Made by a program: the position numbers and the translations under genes. From positions 28,456,117 through 28,520,116 of the forward strand of contig NC_079206.1 in NCBI RefSeq assembly GCF_026745355.1: DNA of 64,000 bases, read 5' to 3'. Below are positions 22,612 to 34,426 of the stretch, in pieces. Below the pieces are notes generated by a model, which saw nothing but the letters and a program-made list of their open reading frames with translations, was not told where the DNA came from and did no database searches. The DNA comes from Beta vulgaris subsp. vulgaris. Lineage: Eukaryota > Streptophyta > Magnoliopsida > Caryophyllales > Amaranthaceae. How positions within the stretch are numbered: position 1 is the first letter of the stretch; every line of letters begins with the position of its first letter.

Positions 22612-22879
22612 AAGCCCTAGCCAACTGAGCAGTCGTAGCCAATTGCCGGGAAATCATTTAGACTCGCATATTATCACACGACAATCCCAACACCAGTTTC
22701 CGGTCGCTAATTACGGCGGCTCTTTGTCTCGCCTTCATCTCGCCGGTGCCGTGCGTGAAATTTCCTTTTCGCCACAATTGCCGCCTTGCCGGAGCGTTTT
22801 ACTTTTGTCGCCACTTTGCCGGAGCCCGTAACTCAGGTCTAAGAACGGAGAACCCTACTGGTACTGCAGTACTGGTTGA

Positions 22880-23432
22880 GTGAACTATGTCGAACTTACA
22901 AAACTTGAATTTGCGGCCCTTGATATTACTGGAAAGAACTATTTGTCTTGGGTGTTAGATGCTGAAATTCACCTAGATGCAAAAGACCTTGGTGATACAA
23001 TCAGAGCAGGAAATAAAGCAACAAGTCAAAACAAAGCTAAGGCTATGATATTTTTTTCGCCACCACCTCCATGAGGGTCTTAAGATTGAGTACTTGACTG
23101 TGAAAGATCCACAAGTCCTTTGGAGTAATCTAAAGGAAAGGTATGACCACCAGAAAACTGTAATATTACCCAAAGCTCGTTATGACTGGTTACATAACAA
23201 TAGTGGTCGAGGTCGTGGACGTGGATACGGATATGGTCGAGGTCGAGGCCGAGGTGGTTATTTCAAAAATTCATATTCCCACCAGAAGAGGGACAATAAA
23301 GATGATAACAAACAAGAGAAAGATAAAAATGAGAACGTGACAAATGTATGTTACAGATGTGGAGGAAAAGGTCATTTGTCTCGTAGGTGTCGTACACCAA
23401 AACACTTGGTTGACTTTATCAACAATCATTGA
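22880..23432 (+). pseudogene. Copia gag remnant
   Basis: The N-terminal gag domain is recognisable (LTKLEFAALDITGKNYLSWV, DAEIHLDAKDLGDTI), with a frameshift near 23060. An internal deletion then joins KARYDWLH directly to a Gly/Arg-rich stretch (SGRGRGRGYGYGRGRGRGG). The CCHC zinc knuckle CYRCGGKGHLSRRC follows at about 23350-23391. About half of a normal gag is missing, so no working capsid protein is expected. Confidence 0.85.
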
Positions 23433-23789
23433 AGCAAAAGGGAAAGAAAGTAGAAACAAATCTTGTGTACGAAGATGGCGAAGGTGACTTTGATTGTGGC
23501 AATACAACTCACCTGGAAGTTGCTGATTTCTTCACCACCCCTGAAGGGAATAATAATCCTTAGATTAGATTATGGTCATTTAAAAATAAAATTCGTTTTC
23601 GTTTATTAAGTTATTACTATGGATTTTGTTTGGATTATGTTATTTTATTTAGATTTTATTTGTTAGTACATGATTTTATATGACATTGTTAAATTTTGGT
23701 TATTTAGTTATTCTTATATATTATTGTTATTTTATTCATTTGAAGAATATGAATACCCCTCAAGTTCAGTTAGCAATGAATGGTGAAGA

Positions 23790-26700
23790 TTTATGCCTAG
23801 CAGACGTGCAACTACTCATACCATACTAAAAAGCAAGAGATATTTCTCTTATTTGACAATGAAAGAAACTAGTGTGAGTACTATATCAGGTAGTACAAAG
23901 ATAATTGAAGGCTCCGGAAGAGCAAATATTAAAATTGCCTATGGGAACGAAATTTGAAATCATTGATGCATTATATTCTCCCAAATCTCAAAGAAATTTA
24001 TTGAGCTTTAAAGATATTCGCCATAATGGATATCATATTGAGACAATAAGTGAAGGAAATGTTGAATACCTTCATATCACGAGTATTACCCAAGGCACTA
24101 AGAATATTTTGGAGAAATTACCTGCATTTTCCACTGGTCTGTACTACACTAAAATCAACACAATTGAAACATATGCCATAGTAAACAACAAGTTTGCAGA
24201 TAATTTCACTATTTGGCATGACCGGTTGGGCCACCCTGGTTCAATAATGATGCGGAAAATAATTGAAAATTCATGTGGACATTCATTGAAGAACCAGAAG
24301 ATTCTTCCTAATGATTTCTCATGTGTTGCTTGCTCACAAGGTAAGTTGATAATACGACCTTCACCAACCAAAATAGATTTTGAATCTATCAATTTTTGGA
24401 ACGTATACAAGGAGATATTTGTGGGCTAATTCACCCACCATGTGGAACATTTAGATATTTTATGGTTTTAATTGACGCATCGAGTAGATGGTCACATGTA
24501 TCCTTGTTATCAACTCGCAACCTGGCGTTTGCGAGACTACTTCTCATTGATTAGATTACGAGCACATTTTCCAGATTTCCCTATGAAGGCAATCCGCCTT
24601 GATAATGCTGGTGAATTCACTTCTCAAGCCTTTGATGATTATTGCATGTCTATTGGGATAAGTGTTGAACATCCTGTAGCACATGTTCACAAACAAAATG
24701 GTCTAGCTGAATCATTAATAAAGCGTCTCCAGTTGATTGCTAGACCACTACTTATGAAGTCCAAACTCCCAATCTCTTGGGGACATGCTATATTACATGC
24801 AGCAGCATTAATTCGCATCAGGCCAACGAGTAATCAAAAGTTCTCCCCATCACAATTGGTTTTTGGTCAGGAACCAAATATTTCCCATCTAAAAGTTTTT
24901 GGATGTGCTGTATATGTTCCAATTGCTCCACCACATCGTTCTAAGATGGGTCCTCAAAGGAGGTTAGGAATATATGTTGGATATGAATCTCCATCAATAA
25001 TTAAATATCTAGAGCCATCCACAGGGAATCTATTTAAGGCTCGATTTGCAGACTTCACTTTAATGAGTCAGTTTTTCCAACATTAAGGGGAGAGAATAAA
25101 CAGCTGGAGAAGGAAATCAGTTGGAATGAATTATCATTATCTCATCTTGATCCTCGTAATAAACAATGTGAATTAGAAGTCCAAAAGATAATTCATTTAC
25201 AAAGCTTAGCAAATCGATTGCCAGACGCATTTACTGACCCAAATAGAGTAACCAAGTCGCATATACCAGCTGTGAATGCTCCAATTAAAATTGATGTCCC
25301 AGAAGGAAAACATCAAACTGCTAGTGAGTCTACAGCACGCCTGAAGCGTGGTAGACCTATTGGTTCCAAAGATAAGAATCCTCGGAAAAGAAAAGGAGCA
25401 GGAATTGATAATGGCCGACCGAGGAAACAAAGAATTTTGAAGGATCTCCGGAGAGACTTTAGACATGGCAAAGGAAGAAATTCAGGTACCTGACAATGAA
25501 GAGATCTCAACTGATTATGTCATGTCTGGAATAAAATGGAACGAAATCAAATCGACGTCGATGAAATTTTTGCATGCAATGTAGCAGTTGATGTTATGGA
25601 AGAAAATGAGGATCATGAACCAAAGTCTATTGAAGAGTGTGCACAAAGAGATGATTGGCCAAAATGGAAGGAAGCAATTGAGGCAGAATTAAAATCTCTT
25701 GCAAAGAGAGAAGTATTTGGACCAGTAGTCCGTACACCTAAAGGTGTAAAACCAGTGGGACATAAATGGGTCTTTGTGCGAAAGAAGAATGAAGATGGTG
25801 AAATTGTGAGATACAAAGCACGTTTAGTTGCACAAGGATTCTCACAAAGACCTGAATTGATTATGAAGAAACATACTCCCCTGTGGTGAATGCAACTACT
25901 TTCAATTTCTTATCAGTCTGGCAATAAGAGAAGGACTTGATTTACGTTTAATGGATGTAGTCACAGCCTACTTATATGGGCCACTGGACAATGACATTTA
26001 TATGAAAGTCCAGAAGGATTTAAACTGCCAGAAGCAGCAAATTCTAATTCTCGAGAACATTACTGCATAAAATTAAACAGATCTCTTTATGGATTGAAGC
26101 AATCAGGGCGTATGTGGTATAATCGCCTCAGTGAGTACTTATTACATGAAGGCTATGAGAATGACCCTATCAGTCCATGCATTTTATAAAGAGATTTGGG
26201 GCAGGATTTGTAATAATTGCAGTGTATGTTATGATTTAAATATTTGGACCCTGAAGAGATTTACACACATGTGGAATATTTGAAGAAAGAATTTGAGATG
26301 AAAGATCTTGGAAAGACAAAATTTTCTTGGGGCTACAAATTGAGCATCTAAAGAATGGAATCCTTGTACATCAAACAACATATACGGAAAAGGTGTTAAA
26401 AAGGTTTTATTTGGATCAAGCACATCCGTTGAGTAGCCCAATGGTTGTAAGATCACTTGATGTTGATAAAGACCCATTCCGTCCTCGAGAAATCAATAAG
26501 AAATCCTTGGTCCTGAATACCATACTTAAGTGCAATAGGGGCATTGATGTTATCTTGCTAGCCATAAAGACCTGACATATATTTCCTGTGAACTTGCTAG
26601 CAAGGTTTAGCTCATGTCCAACTCGAAGGCATTGGAATGGAATAAAACATGTACTTCGTTACCTCCAAGGAACGAAGATATGGGTTTATTCTTTTCTAAC

Positions 26701-27236
26701 CAACCCAAAGAAGACTTAATTGGTTTTGCAGATGCAGGGTATTTGTCTGATCCCCATAATGCTCGATCACAAACAGGATATGTGTTCACAAGTGCTGGTA
26801 CTGCCATTTCTTGGCGTTCCATGAAGAAAACCATTGCAGCCACTTCTTCCAACCATGCAGAGATTTTAGCTATCCACGAAGCTAGTCGTGAATGTGTATG
26901 GTTAAGGTCCGTAATTCAACATATACGAGAAGATTGTGGCATATCTATAGGGAAAGAAGCTCCAACAGTTATGTATGAGGATAATGCAGCATGCATTGCA
27001 CAGCTCAAGGAAGGATACATCAAGGGTGATAGAACAAAACACACTTTACCAAAATTCTTCTTCACCCATGAACTGCAGAAGAATGGTGATGTACAGGTTC
27101 TACGGATTCGTTCAAGTGAAAATTTGGCAGACCTATTTACCAAGGCACTTCGAACTGCTACTTTCAAGAAATTAGTTTACCATATTGGATTACGTCGTCT
27201 CAAAAATCTCAAGTTATGTAATCATGAGGGGGAGTA
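23790..27236 (+). pseudogene. Copia pol remnant: protease, integrase, RT, RNase H
   Basis: Domain order is normal but broken into at least six pieces by stops and frameshifts. Pieces are: protease with a one-base loss at its active site (about 23795); pre-integrase (FTIWHDRLGHPGSIMMRKII, CVACSQGK, 24208-24345); integrase core (IRLDNAGEFTSQAF, HKQNGLAESLIKR, 24590-24730); RT (KWEAI..., GHKWVFVRKKN, ARLVAQGFSQRP, 25660-25850); RT and linker pieces 25900-26560; RNase H (GFADAGYLSDPHNARSQTGY, SSNHAEILAIHEA, YEDNAACIAQL, LADLFTKAL, 26614-27236). It is non-autonomous as it stands. Confidence 0.9.
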
Positions 27237-27388
27237 GATGTGTGCTGCACTCTTTTTCCCTTAAGCATGGTTTTTCCCACTGGGTTTTCCTGGTAAGGTT
27301 TTTAATGAGGCAGCATCTTACGCGCATTAGGAAATATTTTATTTTAAGAGAGAACTTTTATTTTGTATAATGGACATCCAAGGGGGAG

Positions 27389-27554
27389 TGTTATGAAATA
27401 TAATATGGATGCCCATTATACCCCGTTAATATATCCGGGATATTCTAGGGTTTTGTTCTCCAAGCAAACCCTAACTATTGTATTGTATATATATACCCCG
27501 GACTATATGGAATAAGATATACAACACGATTCTCTCTTCTGTTTATTTACAACA
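27389..27554 (+). repeat. 3' LTR of the upstream Copia element
   Basis: 166 bp, collinear with the 5' LTR; it follows the polypurine tract AAGGGGGAG. Confidence 0.92.
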
Positions 27555-27574
27555 ATTAGAACGGTGCCAAGATA

Positions 27575-28222
27575 TAATGCGTGCATTGTGCTCCTGGGAG
27601 CACAATGAGAACTGTGCTCCCACAATACAAGATAGAACATTTACGAATACGAAAACGAACATTTTACTGTTGAAGTGGAACATTACAAAATTTATTTATG
27701 GAAACGTACATTTTATTGTTGAAATAGAACATTACCAGAATTCATTTATGAAAAATAACATTTTACTGTTGAAGTGGAACATTACCATAATCCAAATACG
27801 AAAGTGAACATTTTTTGTTAAAGTGGAACATTACTAGAATTCAATTACTTAAATAGAAACATATGCTTATCAAATATAGAACATATTCTCAGTGAAAATA
27901 GAACATATTTTTTGGTGGAAAATAAGTTTTAAAAAAATATTTTTTAAAATTGAACATTTGCTTATCGAAAATAAAACGGATTCACAAAATATAAAGCATA
28001 AATTTTTGCTAAAAAATAAGCTTAAAACGAACATTTGTTGAAATAGAACATCTGTTTATTGAAAATAGAACATTTTTTACGAAAATTAGAACATATTTTT
28101 TTGCTGAAAAATATGCTTAAAATGAACATTTGTTAAAATAGAACATTTACTTATAGGAAATGGAACAAATTTACTGGGTGTATGGTGTGCACCGTGCTCC
28201 CGGGAGCACAATAGAATTTTCA
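27575..28222. mobile_element. AT-rich element with palindromic terminal direct repeats and 9-bp target duplication
   Basis: The flanks are a perfect 9-bp repeat GCCAAGATA (27566-27574 and 28223-28231). Each end carries a near-identical sequence in the same orientation, GTGCAYYGTGCTCCYGGGAG followed by CACAAT (27581-27606 and about 28187-28212). Its core is a palindrome (GTGCTCC / GGAGCAC). The interior is made of many loosely repeated GAACATTT...TTGAAATA units, with AACATTT/GAACATA occurring dozens of times. It has no ORF of a known family. The 9-bp duplication would fit Mutator-type elements, but direct rather than inverted ends are unusual. Confidence 0.7.
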
Positions 28223-28231
28223 GCCAAGATA

Positions 28232-29358
28232 CGAGAGCTAAGCTCCATAGTCCATCCCGATGAGCCCCATTTTGTGGGTCATAGGGCCTTTTTGCCGCAT
28301 CGGGTTGGGCCAACGAAAAATTATGTTCGTACGCTATGCACGGCTTTGTTCATGTGTCATGTCAGTGGGCCCTCTTTAAGAGTTTCCTATTTTTTTGGAT
28401 TTGTTTTTGTTATTGTACTCAATTACTCATGCAGGACTCGGGCCAACATTGACCATCGAGTCTTTAGTGCCAGACAGGGCTAGGCTTGTGTTGAGCTGCG
28501 CCAAAGTCGTCAAGGGCCACGATTGCCCAATTACCGGCCCGAGTCATGTACAACTCTAGTGCCAATTATGAAAAGTTTCAACTATTGACTTATTTCACTG
28601 TAGGCCTGTCACCCTCCCTTATAGCGGGCCTTATGGACTAGTAGAAATGATGTTATTTTTCAAGTCCATTAACATTGATGGATAATCATGCAACAAAAAT
28701 GCAACTTTCCTAGCCTAATCCATGAAGGAGAAAAAAATATCTAAGGGTGAGATAGTCAATAGTTGAAACTTTTCAAATCATAGAATGACAATCATAATTG
28801 GGCTTGGATTAAATAAATAGACTTTATGTTTTTAAAAGGATTTTGGACTTAGTTTGTTGGATTGCTATTTCTTTGGACCGTACCAATTAGAATGATGACA
28901 TGTTTCATCATTGGGTGATAAAATGGAAAGGCACAATTATGTGTCTATAGGGTCGCTAGCAGTTTTACGATATATTTTTTCAATTGCTACTTTATTTGTT
29001 TCTCTTCCTTAGAATTTAATCTTCAAACCATGTCAACTCCCTTTAACTTTATGCATTGCAAAATGTTGTTATAGTTAGCTTCTTTTGTTAGATTTGTCCT
29101 TTAAATGCTATAAACCTCTTATGAACGATCTGTTGGAATGATTTTGTTGACCCAAATTTTTGGTTCAACCACTTTAAGAAACTCATTTATAGCCAATAAT
29201 TCACCCATTAGTGTTGAACTTGCATATTTTAATCTTTAAAAACCCATGATCCTTATTCAAAGTAATCTATTTATAAAGAAGAGTGAACCTGTCTGACTCA
29301 TCAAACAATTAGGAAAAGAAAGGGATTGTTTAGAAGTGATGGCAGAAAAGAATTCTCA
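28232..29358. other. Non-coding intergenic region with a small inverted repeat
   Basis: No protein family or RNA gene is recognised. A perfect 22-bp inverted repeat (TGAAAAGTTTCAACTATTGA plus CT at 28569-28590, and its complement at 28754-28775) encloses a 163-base loop. This may mark a small fold-back element, but no target duplication was found. Confidence 0.5.
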
Positions 29359-29736
29359 CACTACTAGAACATGGTAATTATTGACAACCCAATAGTGACG
29401 GGCCAAAATTTCCTTCGTAAATGCCTTTTGAAACGGGGATAACAATCAAAAAATGACACGAATATCCATCGCAAAGGCCTTTTGTGATAGGTTAATGTCG
29501 GCATTTTCCATAAATGACGACCCCCCTTCATAAAGGCTTTGCCATAGGATATCCGTCACTATTGGCCTTTAACGATGAAATTTCCCATTTTTAATGGTAC
29601 AATTCCTTTTTTTTTTTTTGCTAAGTAAGATAAGTAAAATAACGCCAAAACAGATTTACAACCTAACAACAACTTCAGCAATAAACAACCCAACTAGGTT
29701 GGCTCCTTCATTAACATGGTACAATTCCTTGTAGTG
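29359..29736. mobile_element. Small CACTA-type non-autonomous element
   Basis: The left end reads CACTACTAGAACATGG and the right end, on the opposite strand, CACTACAAGGAATTGTACC, so both start CACTAC as CACTA/EnSpm ends do. The interior has repeated AAAGGCCTTT / GTGACGG-type subterminal words in both orientations and no coding capacity. It contains a poly(A) retroposon insert at 29609-29715. A 3-bp target duplication is not clear. Confidence 0.55.
29609..29715 (-). mobile_element. Short poly(A) retroposon (SINE or 5'-truncated LINE end)
   Basis: A 107-bp insert lies between two copies of the 15-bp sequence ATGGTACAATTCCTT (29594-29608 and 29716-29730). On the - strand it ends in a run of about 11 A, the mark of target-primed reverse transcription. 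Its 5' part (GGAGCCAACCTAGTTGGGTT) faintly resembles a tRNA-derived SINE head. It is too short to assign to a family. Confidence 0.75.
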
Positions 29737-29749
29737 AGATAATGTCGCG

Positions 29750-30240
29750 GATGACAAACTTCGAGACTTGTTTTACCCCTGGTTTTGAAAATGATGCAGC
29801 TTCGACCCACTATGAAAAGTAATCAATTGCCACGAGGATATATTGATGTCTGTTTGAAGCTTTCGGATAAATTTACCCGATTATGTGTATGCTCCAACTC
29901 GAGAATGGCTAAGGAGAGGTCATATTATGAAATGACACGGGTGCCACATGGTTGATATTGGAAAATATCTAAAATGGCTTGTAAGCATGAACAAAATTAA
30001 TGCATTCACTTTCTAGGGTACTCCAATATAAACCTGCTAGCAAAATTTTACGAGCCAACATCCTCCCGTTCATATGGGTCCACATTCTCCTCCAAGGACT
30101 TCTTCCATGATTGCTTGCTACTCATTATCATTCACGTAGAGTTGTAGAGTACCATCAAACCCTTTGTCCTTCAATATGAGGAAATGATAAGCTAATCTTC
30201 TGATGGCTATACGATCCTTCTTACCACTTCCCTCTGGATA
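29750..30240 (-). pseudogene. Ty3-type integrase remnant
   Basis: The - strand translation, with stops, gives the order RKILQAGLYWSTLESEC (zinc-region part), then HNMTSP...PFSSW, then IIGKFIRKLQTD...VAIDYFS. This matches the start of the catalytic core of Ty3/gypsy integrase. It follows the RNase H ORF in the order expected for a - strand element. Confidence 0.7.
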
Positions 30241-30296
30241 CTGTAAGTTTCTAGAAAGGTCTAGATATCCTGGTATAAGACATCATCAACAGCTTG

Positions 30297-30767
30297 TTAA
30301 GTCAGTGCAAAAATAATATGCGCCACCGTCACAGTTGCCCCTTTCTTTTCTTCAATCAGTACCGACTGGATGTTTGTACCATTCTCCCATGTCAAATTAA
30401 CAGCGAGATTGGCTAAAGCATCCGTGAAGCTATTTTGCACCCGAGGAAGATGTTTGAAGTTAAGTTCATCAGAATAAGGGATCAACTCTTGAAGATATTC
30501 TGTAAACAACTGAAGTCTCTCGTCTCTGAGTCTCCATACCCCTACTGTTTGCAATGTGATGAGATTAGAGTCTCCATTTACAATGAGATGTCTTGCCCCT
30601 GTTACAAGAGCGACTTTTACTCCATATATACATGCTTTATACTCAGTTTTATCGTCTGTTGTTGGGAAATCCAACTTGCCATCAAACGAAATATTAACTC
30701 CTTTAGGATCTACTAACAAAACCCCAGCTCTATTACCTCTTCTATTATAATCTCCGTCATAAAACAT
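30297..30767 (-). pseudogene. RNase H domain of a Ty3/gypsy (Tat-like) element
   Basis: An open stretch of 156 residues with the RNase H acidic residues in place: D4 in MFYDGD, E42 in KTEYKA, D66 in VNGDSNL and D116 in FTDALANLAV. The type (FDG...TEYKA...DSxL...) is the extra, archaeal-like RNase H found between RT/RNase H and integrase in plant Tat-lineage elements. It is a piece of a broken polyprotein and not a stand-alone gene. Upstream on the same strand lie RT remnants, and downstream lies integrase. Confidence 0.8.
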
Positions 30768-31830
30768 ACACCATTATGGGTTGTCAATAAGTGATAAGTA
30801 CCCATTAGGAAATGTGTCATCATATTTATCCCCCGATATCGGTCCTTCTGCTAAAACTTTAGATAGGGCTCTTCCTTTAACAGATTTCTGGTTGACACAT
30901 TGAATATCAAACTCAGAAAGCATATCGTGCCATCTTGCCAATTTTTCACTAAGATTTAGAAAAATTACTTGATTGGACCAAGTCTCGAAATCAGATAAGT
31001 GGTGTTAGCTTGGAGATGATGCCTCAGCTTCTTTAATTTGTTGCATAGATCAAAGAGACACATGATTTTTCTAGTGGCGTATATCTTGTTTCATACTCCA
31101 GGAATTTCTTTCGCAGATAATATATAGCCTTCCTTCTTCGTACCCTCTTGATATTGAGCTAAAAGAGCTCCCCTAGCAGTTTATGTAATAGTGAGGAAAA
31201 AATCAAGGGTTCCCCTGGCCTGGATGGCATTAGAACAGGTAGATTAGAAAGGTATTACTCATTCATTGAATCAAAAGCCATTTAATATCCCTCATTCCAC
31301 TCATAGGATGCCCTTTTTCTAAGTAGCTTAAATATAGGTTCACATCTTATAGTGAGTTGTAAGATGAACCTTGATATATTGAATTGCTAAGGAATCCTCT
31401 TATCTCCTTTTCTGTGATCTTCATTTTTCACTATCATGTCATCTACATAAATTTCCACTATATCAAAGATGAGGTCATGAATAATAGTAGTCATAACTTT
31501 CTAATACGCGGCGCCGACATTCTTGAGACTAAAAGGCATAGCTCTATAACATAAAGCTCCCCACAGAGTGATGAAAGATGTTTTCGTCATGTCTTCTAAG
31601 GCTATGATCGAGTATCTAATTGAACCCTAAGAATCCGTCCATGAATGAAAATATTGTATGACCAGGCCGTACTATCAACTAGGACACCGATATGAGGTAA
31701 AGGGAAGCAATCTTTTGGAGATGCATCATCCAAGTCAAGAAAATCAATGCACACCCAAAGCCTTTCGTCCTTTTTAGGTATAACCATTATATTGGCGAGC
31801 CAGGTCGAGTGCTTCATGTTTGAATGAACT
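30768..31830 (-). pseudogene. Ty3-type reverse transcriptase remnant
   Basis: The segment 31602-31817 translates to WLANIMVIPKKDERLWVCID then FLDLDDASPKDCFPLPHI, the entry of the RT domain. IYVDDM, the YVDD catalytic box, lies at about 31434-31454. Frameshifts and stops separate the pieces, and 30768-31300 holds degraded RT and RNase H sequence. With the neighbouring domains this forms one - strand pol remnant of about 2.1 kb without recognised LTRs. Confidence 0.8.
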
Positions 31831-32129
31831 TGACATCAAGTTGTTCATGGATTTCTTCTTTCATTTTTAGACAAACCTTTGTTTTCGTTCTACAAAGTTT
31901 CTACTATTTAGTCTTGCTTTCTTCATGTAACAAAATTCGATGTTTCGCGATTTCTCTATAAACAATTGACGTATCAGCGTAAGACCATGCAACAATACAT
32001 GAAAAAAGACCAAGGGCTGTGGTCAAAAGTGGCCTAAGGGATGCTTTTTTTTACCGCAACCTTTGACATATTGGAAGGGCTGCAGTTTTGGGTCAAAATC
32101 GCATCCCTTTTATTTCTTTTTTTAAAAAT

Positions 32130-32290
32130 ATCCCATCCCACCCCCCTCGCCAGACCCCCTGCCAGCACCCCCTGTCATCAGTCCCCCTGCCAGCCCCCTT
32201 GCCAGCAGCCCCTACCAGCCCCCTGCTAGCACTCCATGTAGCAGCCCCTGCCAGCAGTAGCTCCGTTCCTATCCCCCTTGCATAGCCTCC
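32130..32290. repeat. C-rich imperfect repeat (CCCCTGCCAGC)n
   Basis: About 160 bases in which CCCCCTGCCAGC-like units recur. The - strand has frequent runs of four or five G. It is similar in wording to the C-rich tracts at 34835-35185 and 43425-43600. Confidence 0.75.
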
Positions 32291-32445
32291 CCTGTCGCCT
32301 CGTGTCTCATTTATGGTAGCTAGATCCTTTTGCACTTGGTGTGCTCCGTGTATAAAACACTATAATGCATATCACATGTTTTTCAAAGCAATTATCTTGA
32401 TTATAATATTAATAATGTAAAAAAGTGTACATATTAAAACAAAAA

Positions 32446-33042
32446 TTGGCCCTGTAGTTTTTCGGTTTTCCAATGGTGACCTTGTATTCTTTGGTTTTCC
32501 AATGGTAACCCTATGGTTTTCAAATTCCTGAAAATACCTTATACTCTTGTTGAATTCCCAAACATGACGTTTTCCGTTAAATTTCCGTTATATCTAACCT
32601 TTAAATCAATAAACGCATATCGAAATGTTTGTGAAATGCAAATTGAGGGGCATCTAATCTTTTTTTTGTAAATTTCGACCTCAAATTTGACCTCCAAAAC
32701 CATGACTGAGCTATTTTTCAGTTCACAAAATAATGCATGCAAATCGAGATATTACTGGAACGCATTTATTCCAAAAAAATGGCCTTGTCAAGATTTTGAG
32801 GGTCATCTTCGCCCTTTATGGGTTAAATTTGAAGTCGAAATTTGCAAAAAATGATCAAATTCGCCTCATTTGCATTCCAGAAACATCTCAATTTGCGTGC
32901 ATTGATTTAATAGTTAGTTTTAACCAGAAAAAAAAATCAAAGTTTGGGAATTCACCAAGAGTACAAGGTCATTTTTAGGAATTTGAAAACCAAATGGTTA
33001 CCATTGAGAAACCGAAAAACTACAAGGTTATCAATGAGAATT
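32446..33042. mobile_element. Fold-back element with long inverted repeats
   Basis: The left arm (TGTAGTTTTTCGGTTTTCCA, ...AATGGTAACC..., GGTTTTCAAATTCCT...) recurs inverted at the right end over about 120 bases with scattered mismatches; the left arm contains one extra short unit. The central part has no coding content. Exact ends and target duplication were not resolved. Confidence 0.65.
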
Positions 33043-33649
33043 TCTCTTTTTGTTATGTAATGAAAATGATACATTTTACGAGAAACTTAAAACTTTTATA
33101 ATTTGTAATTATCTTTTCCGTGTGAAGAATTTATTTATTTTTACATGAAATTGAGTTAATCATTTTATTTGAACTTTCCAGATTATACTTTTGTTCTGCC
33201 ACTAACATGTAAATTCAATAACTTTCTAAATAAAGCGTGATATCGAGCATGTGATACACCTATGAATAGGTCTACAAGTCCTCTATGTTTTGTCAACATT
33301 TGACAAGTTTTCAGTGATAATTCAAATTATTGTGATTTTAATACCAAACTGGACAAACTCAACTTAACGAAAAATGAGTTTGCTTTGAAATTTTGCATGA
33401 GTATTATAGACAAATTGAAGAACTAGACTGAAAAATTTCATGATTATTGAAAATCATTAAGACCCTTTTTCATTTTAATCTTTGATTGAAGAAAATAATT
33501 AATGTTATGAGATTTGAACGTTTTTGTAAAATTGCTATCAAATTGTACAAAGTTAACAGATGACAATGATGTTTACATGGATGGAAAGCTATCGATGTAT
33601 ATATTATTGTTTTTACTCTGATCATATAATTCCTAAGAGTCTCCTCAAT

Positions 33650-34426
33650 AGAGTTGACTATCTAGGTGGGGTAACTTCTAGATTGGAAACCCATTGAAAC
33701 TTCTACAGACGTAAATCACTCAAAGTTTAAAAAAAACGAAAAGAGGGAACAAAAAAGAGAGTTACTAAATGATTAACAAGATAATCAAGATATTAAAAAG
33801 AACAATAATTTACCTTGCAAGCTCAATGGTGCAATTCATTTGCAAATGTTTCTATTTTTTTTTTCCTAAGTGGTCTTTAAGTGCACTTAACTTCTAACTT
33901 AGAATTATTTTTTTTTTGTCTTTTATGAACTTACTTAAACTCTTTACTACTTAGAATTTCTTTTTAATTACTCTTAAAATTTCAATGCTTTGAAACTTTC
34001 TCTTTTTTCTAATGCCCTCTTCTTCTCTTGTATAGTGTGTTTTTTTATTGTGTTTAGTGCGGATGAAGTGTTGTTTTCGTAGCTCCTAAAGGGTGTATTT
34101 ATAGAGGAAATGGGGTGATGAACTAGGGTTTATCTGATTTTCTATCCACTTATTCTTATTCTCTTTTGATTTTGCTTTGCTTCTAAATTAAGGAAAAAAC
34201 CTGATTTTTCAGCGATTAATTCTCCCATATACAAACCTTAAATATCCCCTAATGGAAAATTTTCATTAAAAGAAAAAAAATGCATGGATGTTGATTGAGC
34301 TCATTGCGTGGCGCGTAACGCAAGGCGCTGGACGCAATGCAGTACGTTAGACGCGATGCCTATGCATGCCATGCATTGGCATGCGCCAGGCGCAATACAT
34401 GAATCTGCCGAAAAAATAAATGGATC
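33650..34426 (-). repeat. Possible LTR-like segment on the - strand
   Basis: The - strand carries CTATAAATACACCC at about 34096-34110. Upstream of it (34290-34400 on the + strand) lie GC-rich words such as GGCGCTGGACGC and GCGCCAGGCGCA, which resemble those of the Ty3-type LTRs at 42-49 kb. Those LTRs have the same arrangement of a GC-rich block followed by a TATA box. Both ends are undefined, and the CACTA-type end at 34427 may truncate it. Confidence 0.35.

Larger units (their letters stand above)
22420..27554 (+). mobile_element. Full-length but defective Copia element upstream of EGY1
   Basis: LTRs of 179 bp (22420-22598) and 166 bp (27389-27554) start TGTWATGAAATATAATATGG and end TTTACAACA. 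A perfect 5-bp duplication ATTAG flanks them (22415-22419 and 27555-27559). The LTRs differ by a few substitutions and two short repeat-length indels. A PBS (TGTTATCAGCACC) follows the 5' LTR and AAGGGGGAG precedes the 3' LTR. The 5' LTR begins about 295 bp upstream of the EGY1 start codon and points away from it. Confidence 0.93.

Noticed and set aside
28160..28483. 107-codon + strand frame (and its - strand shadow)
   Set aside because: It begins in the right end of the AT-rich transposon, continues into unrelated DNA and shows no recognisable motif.
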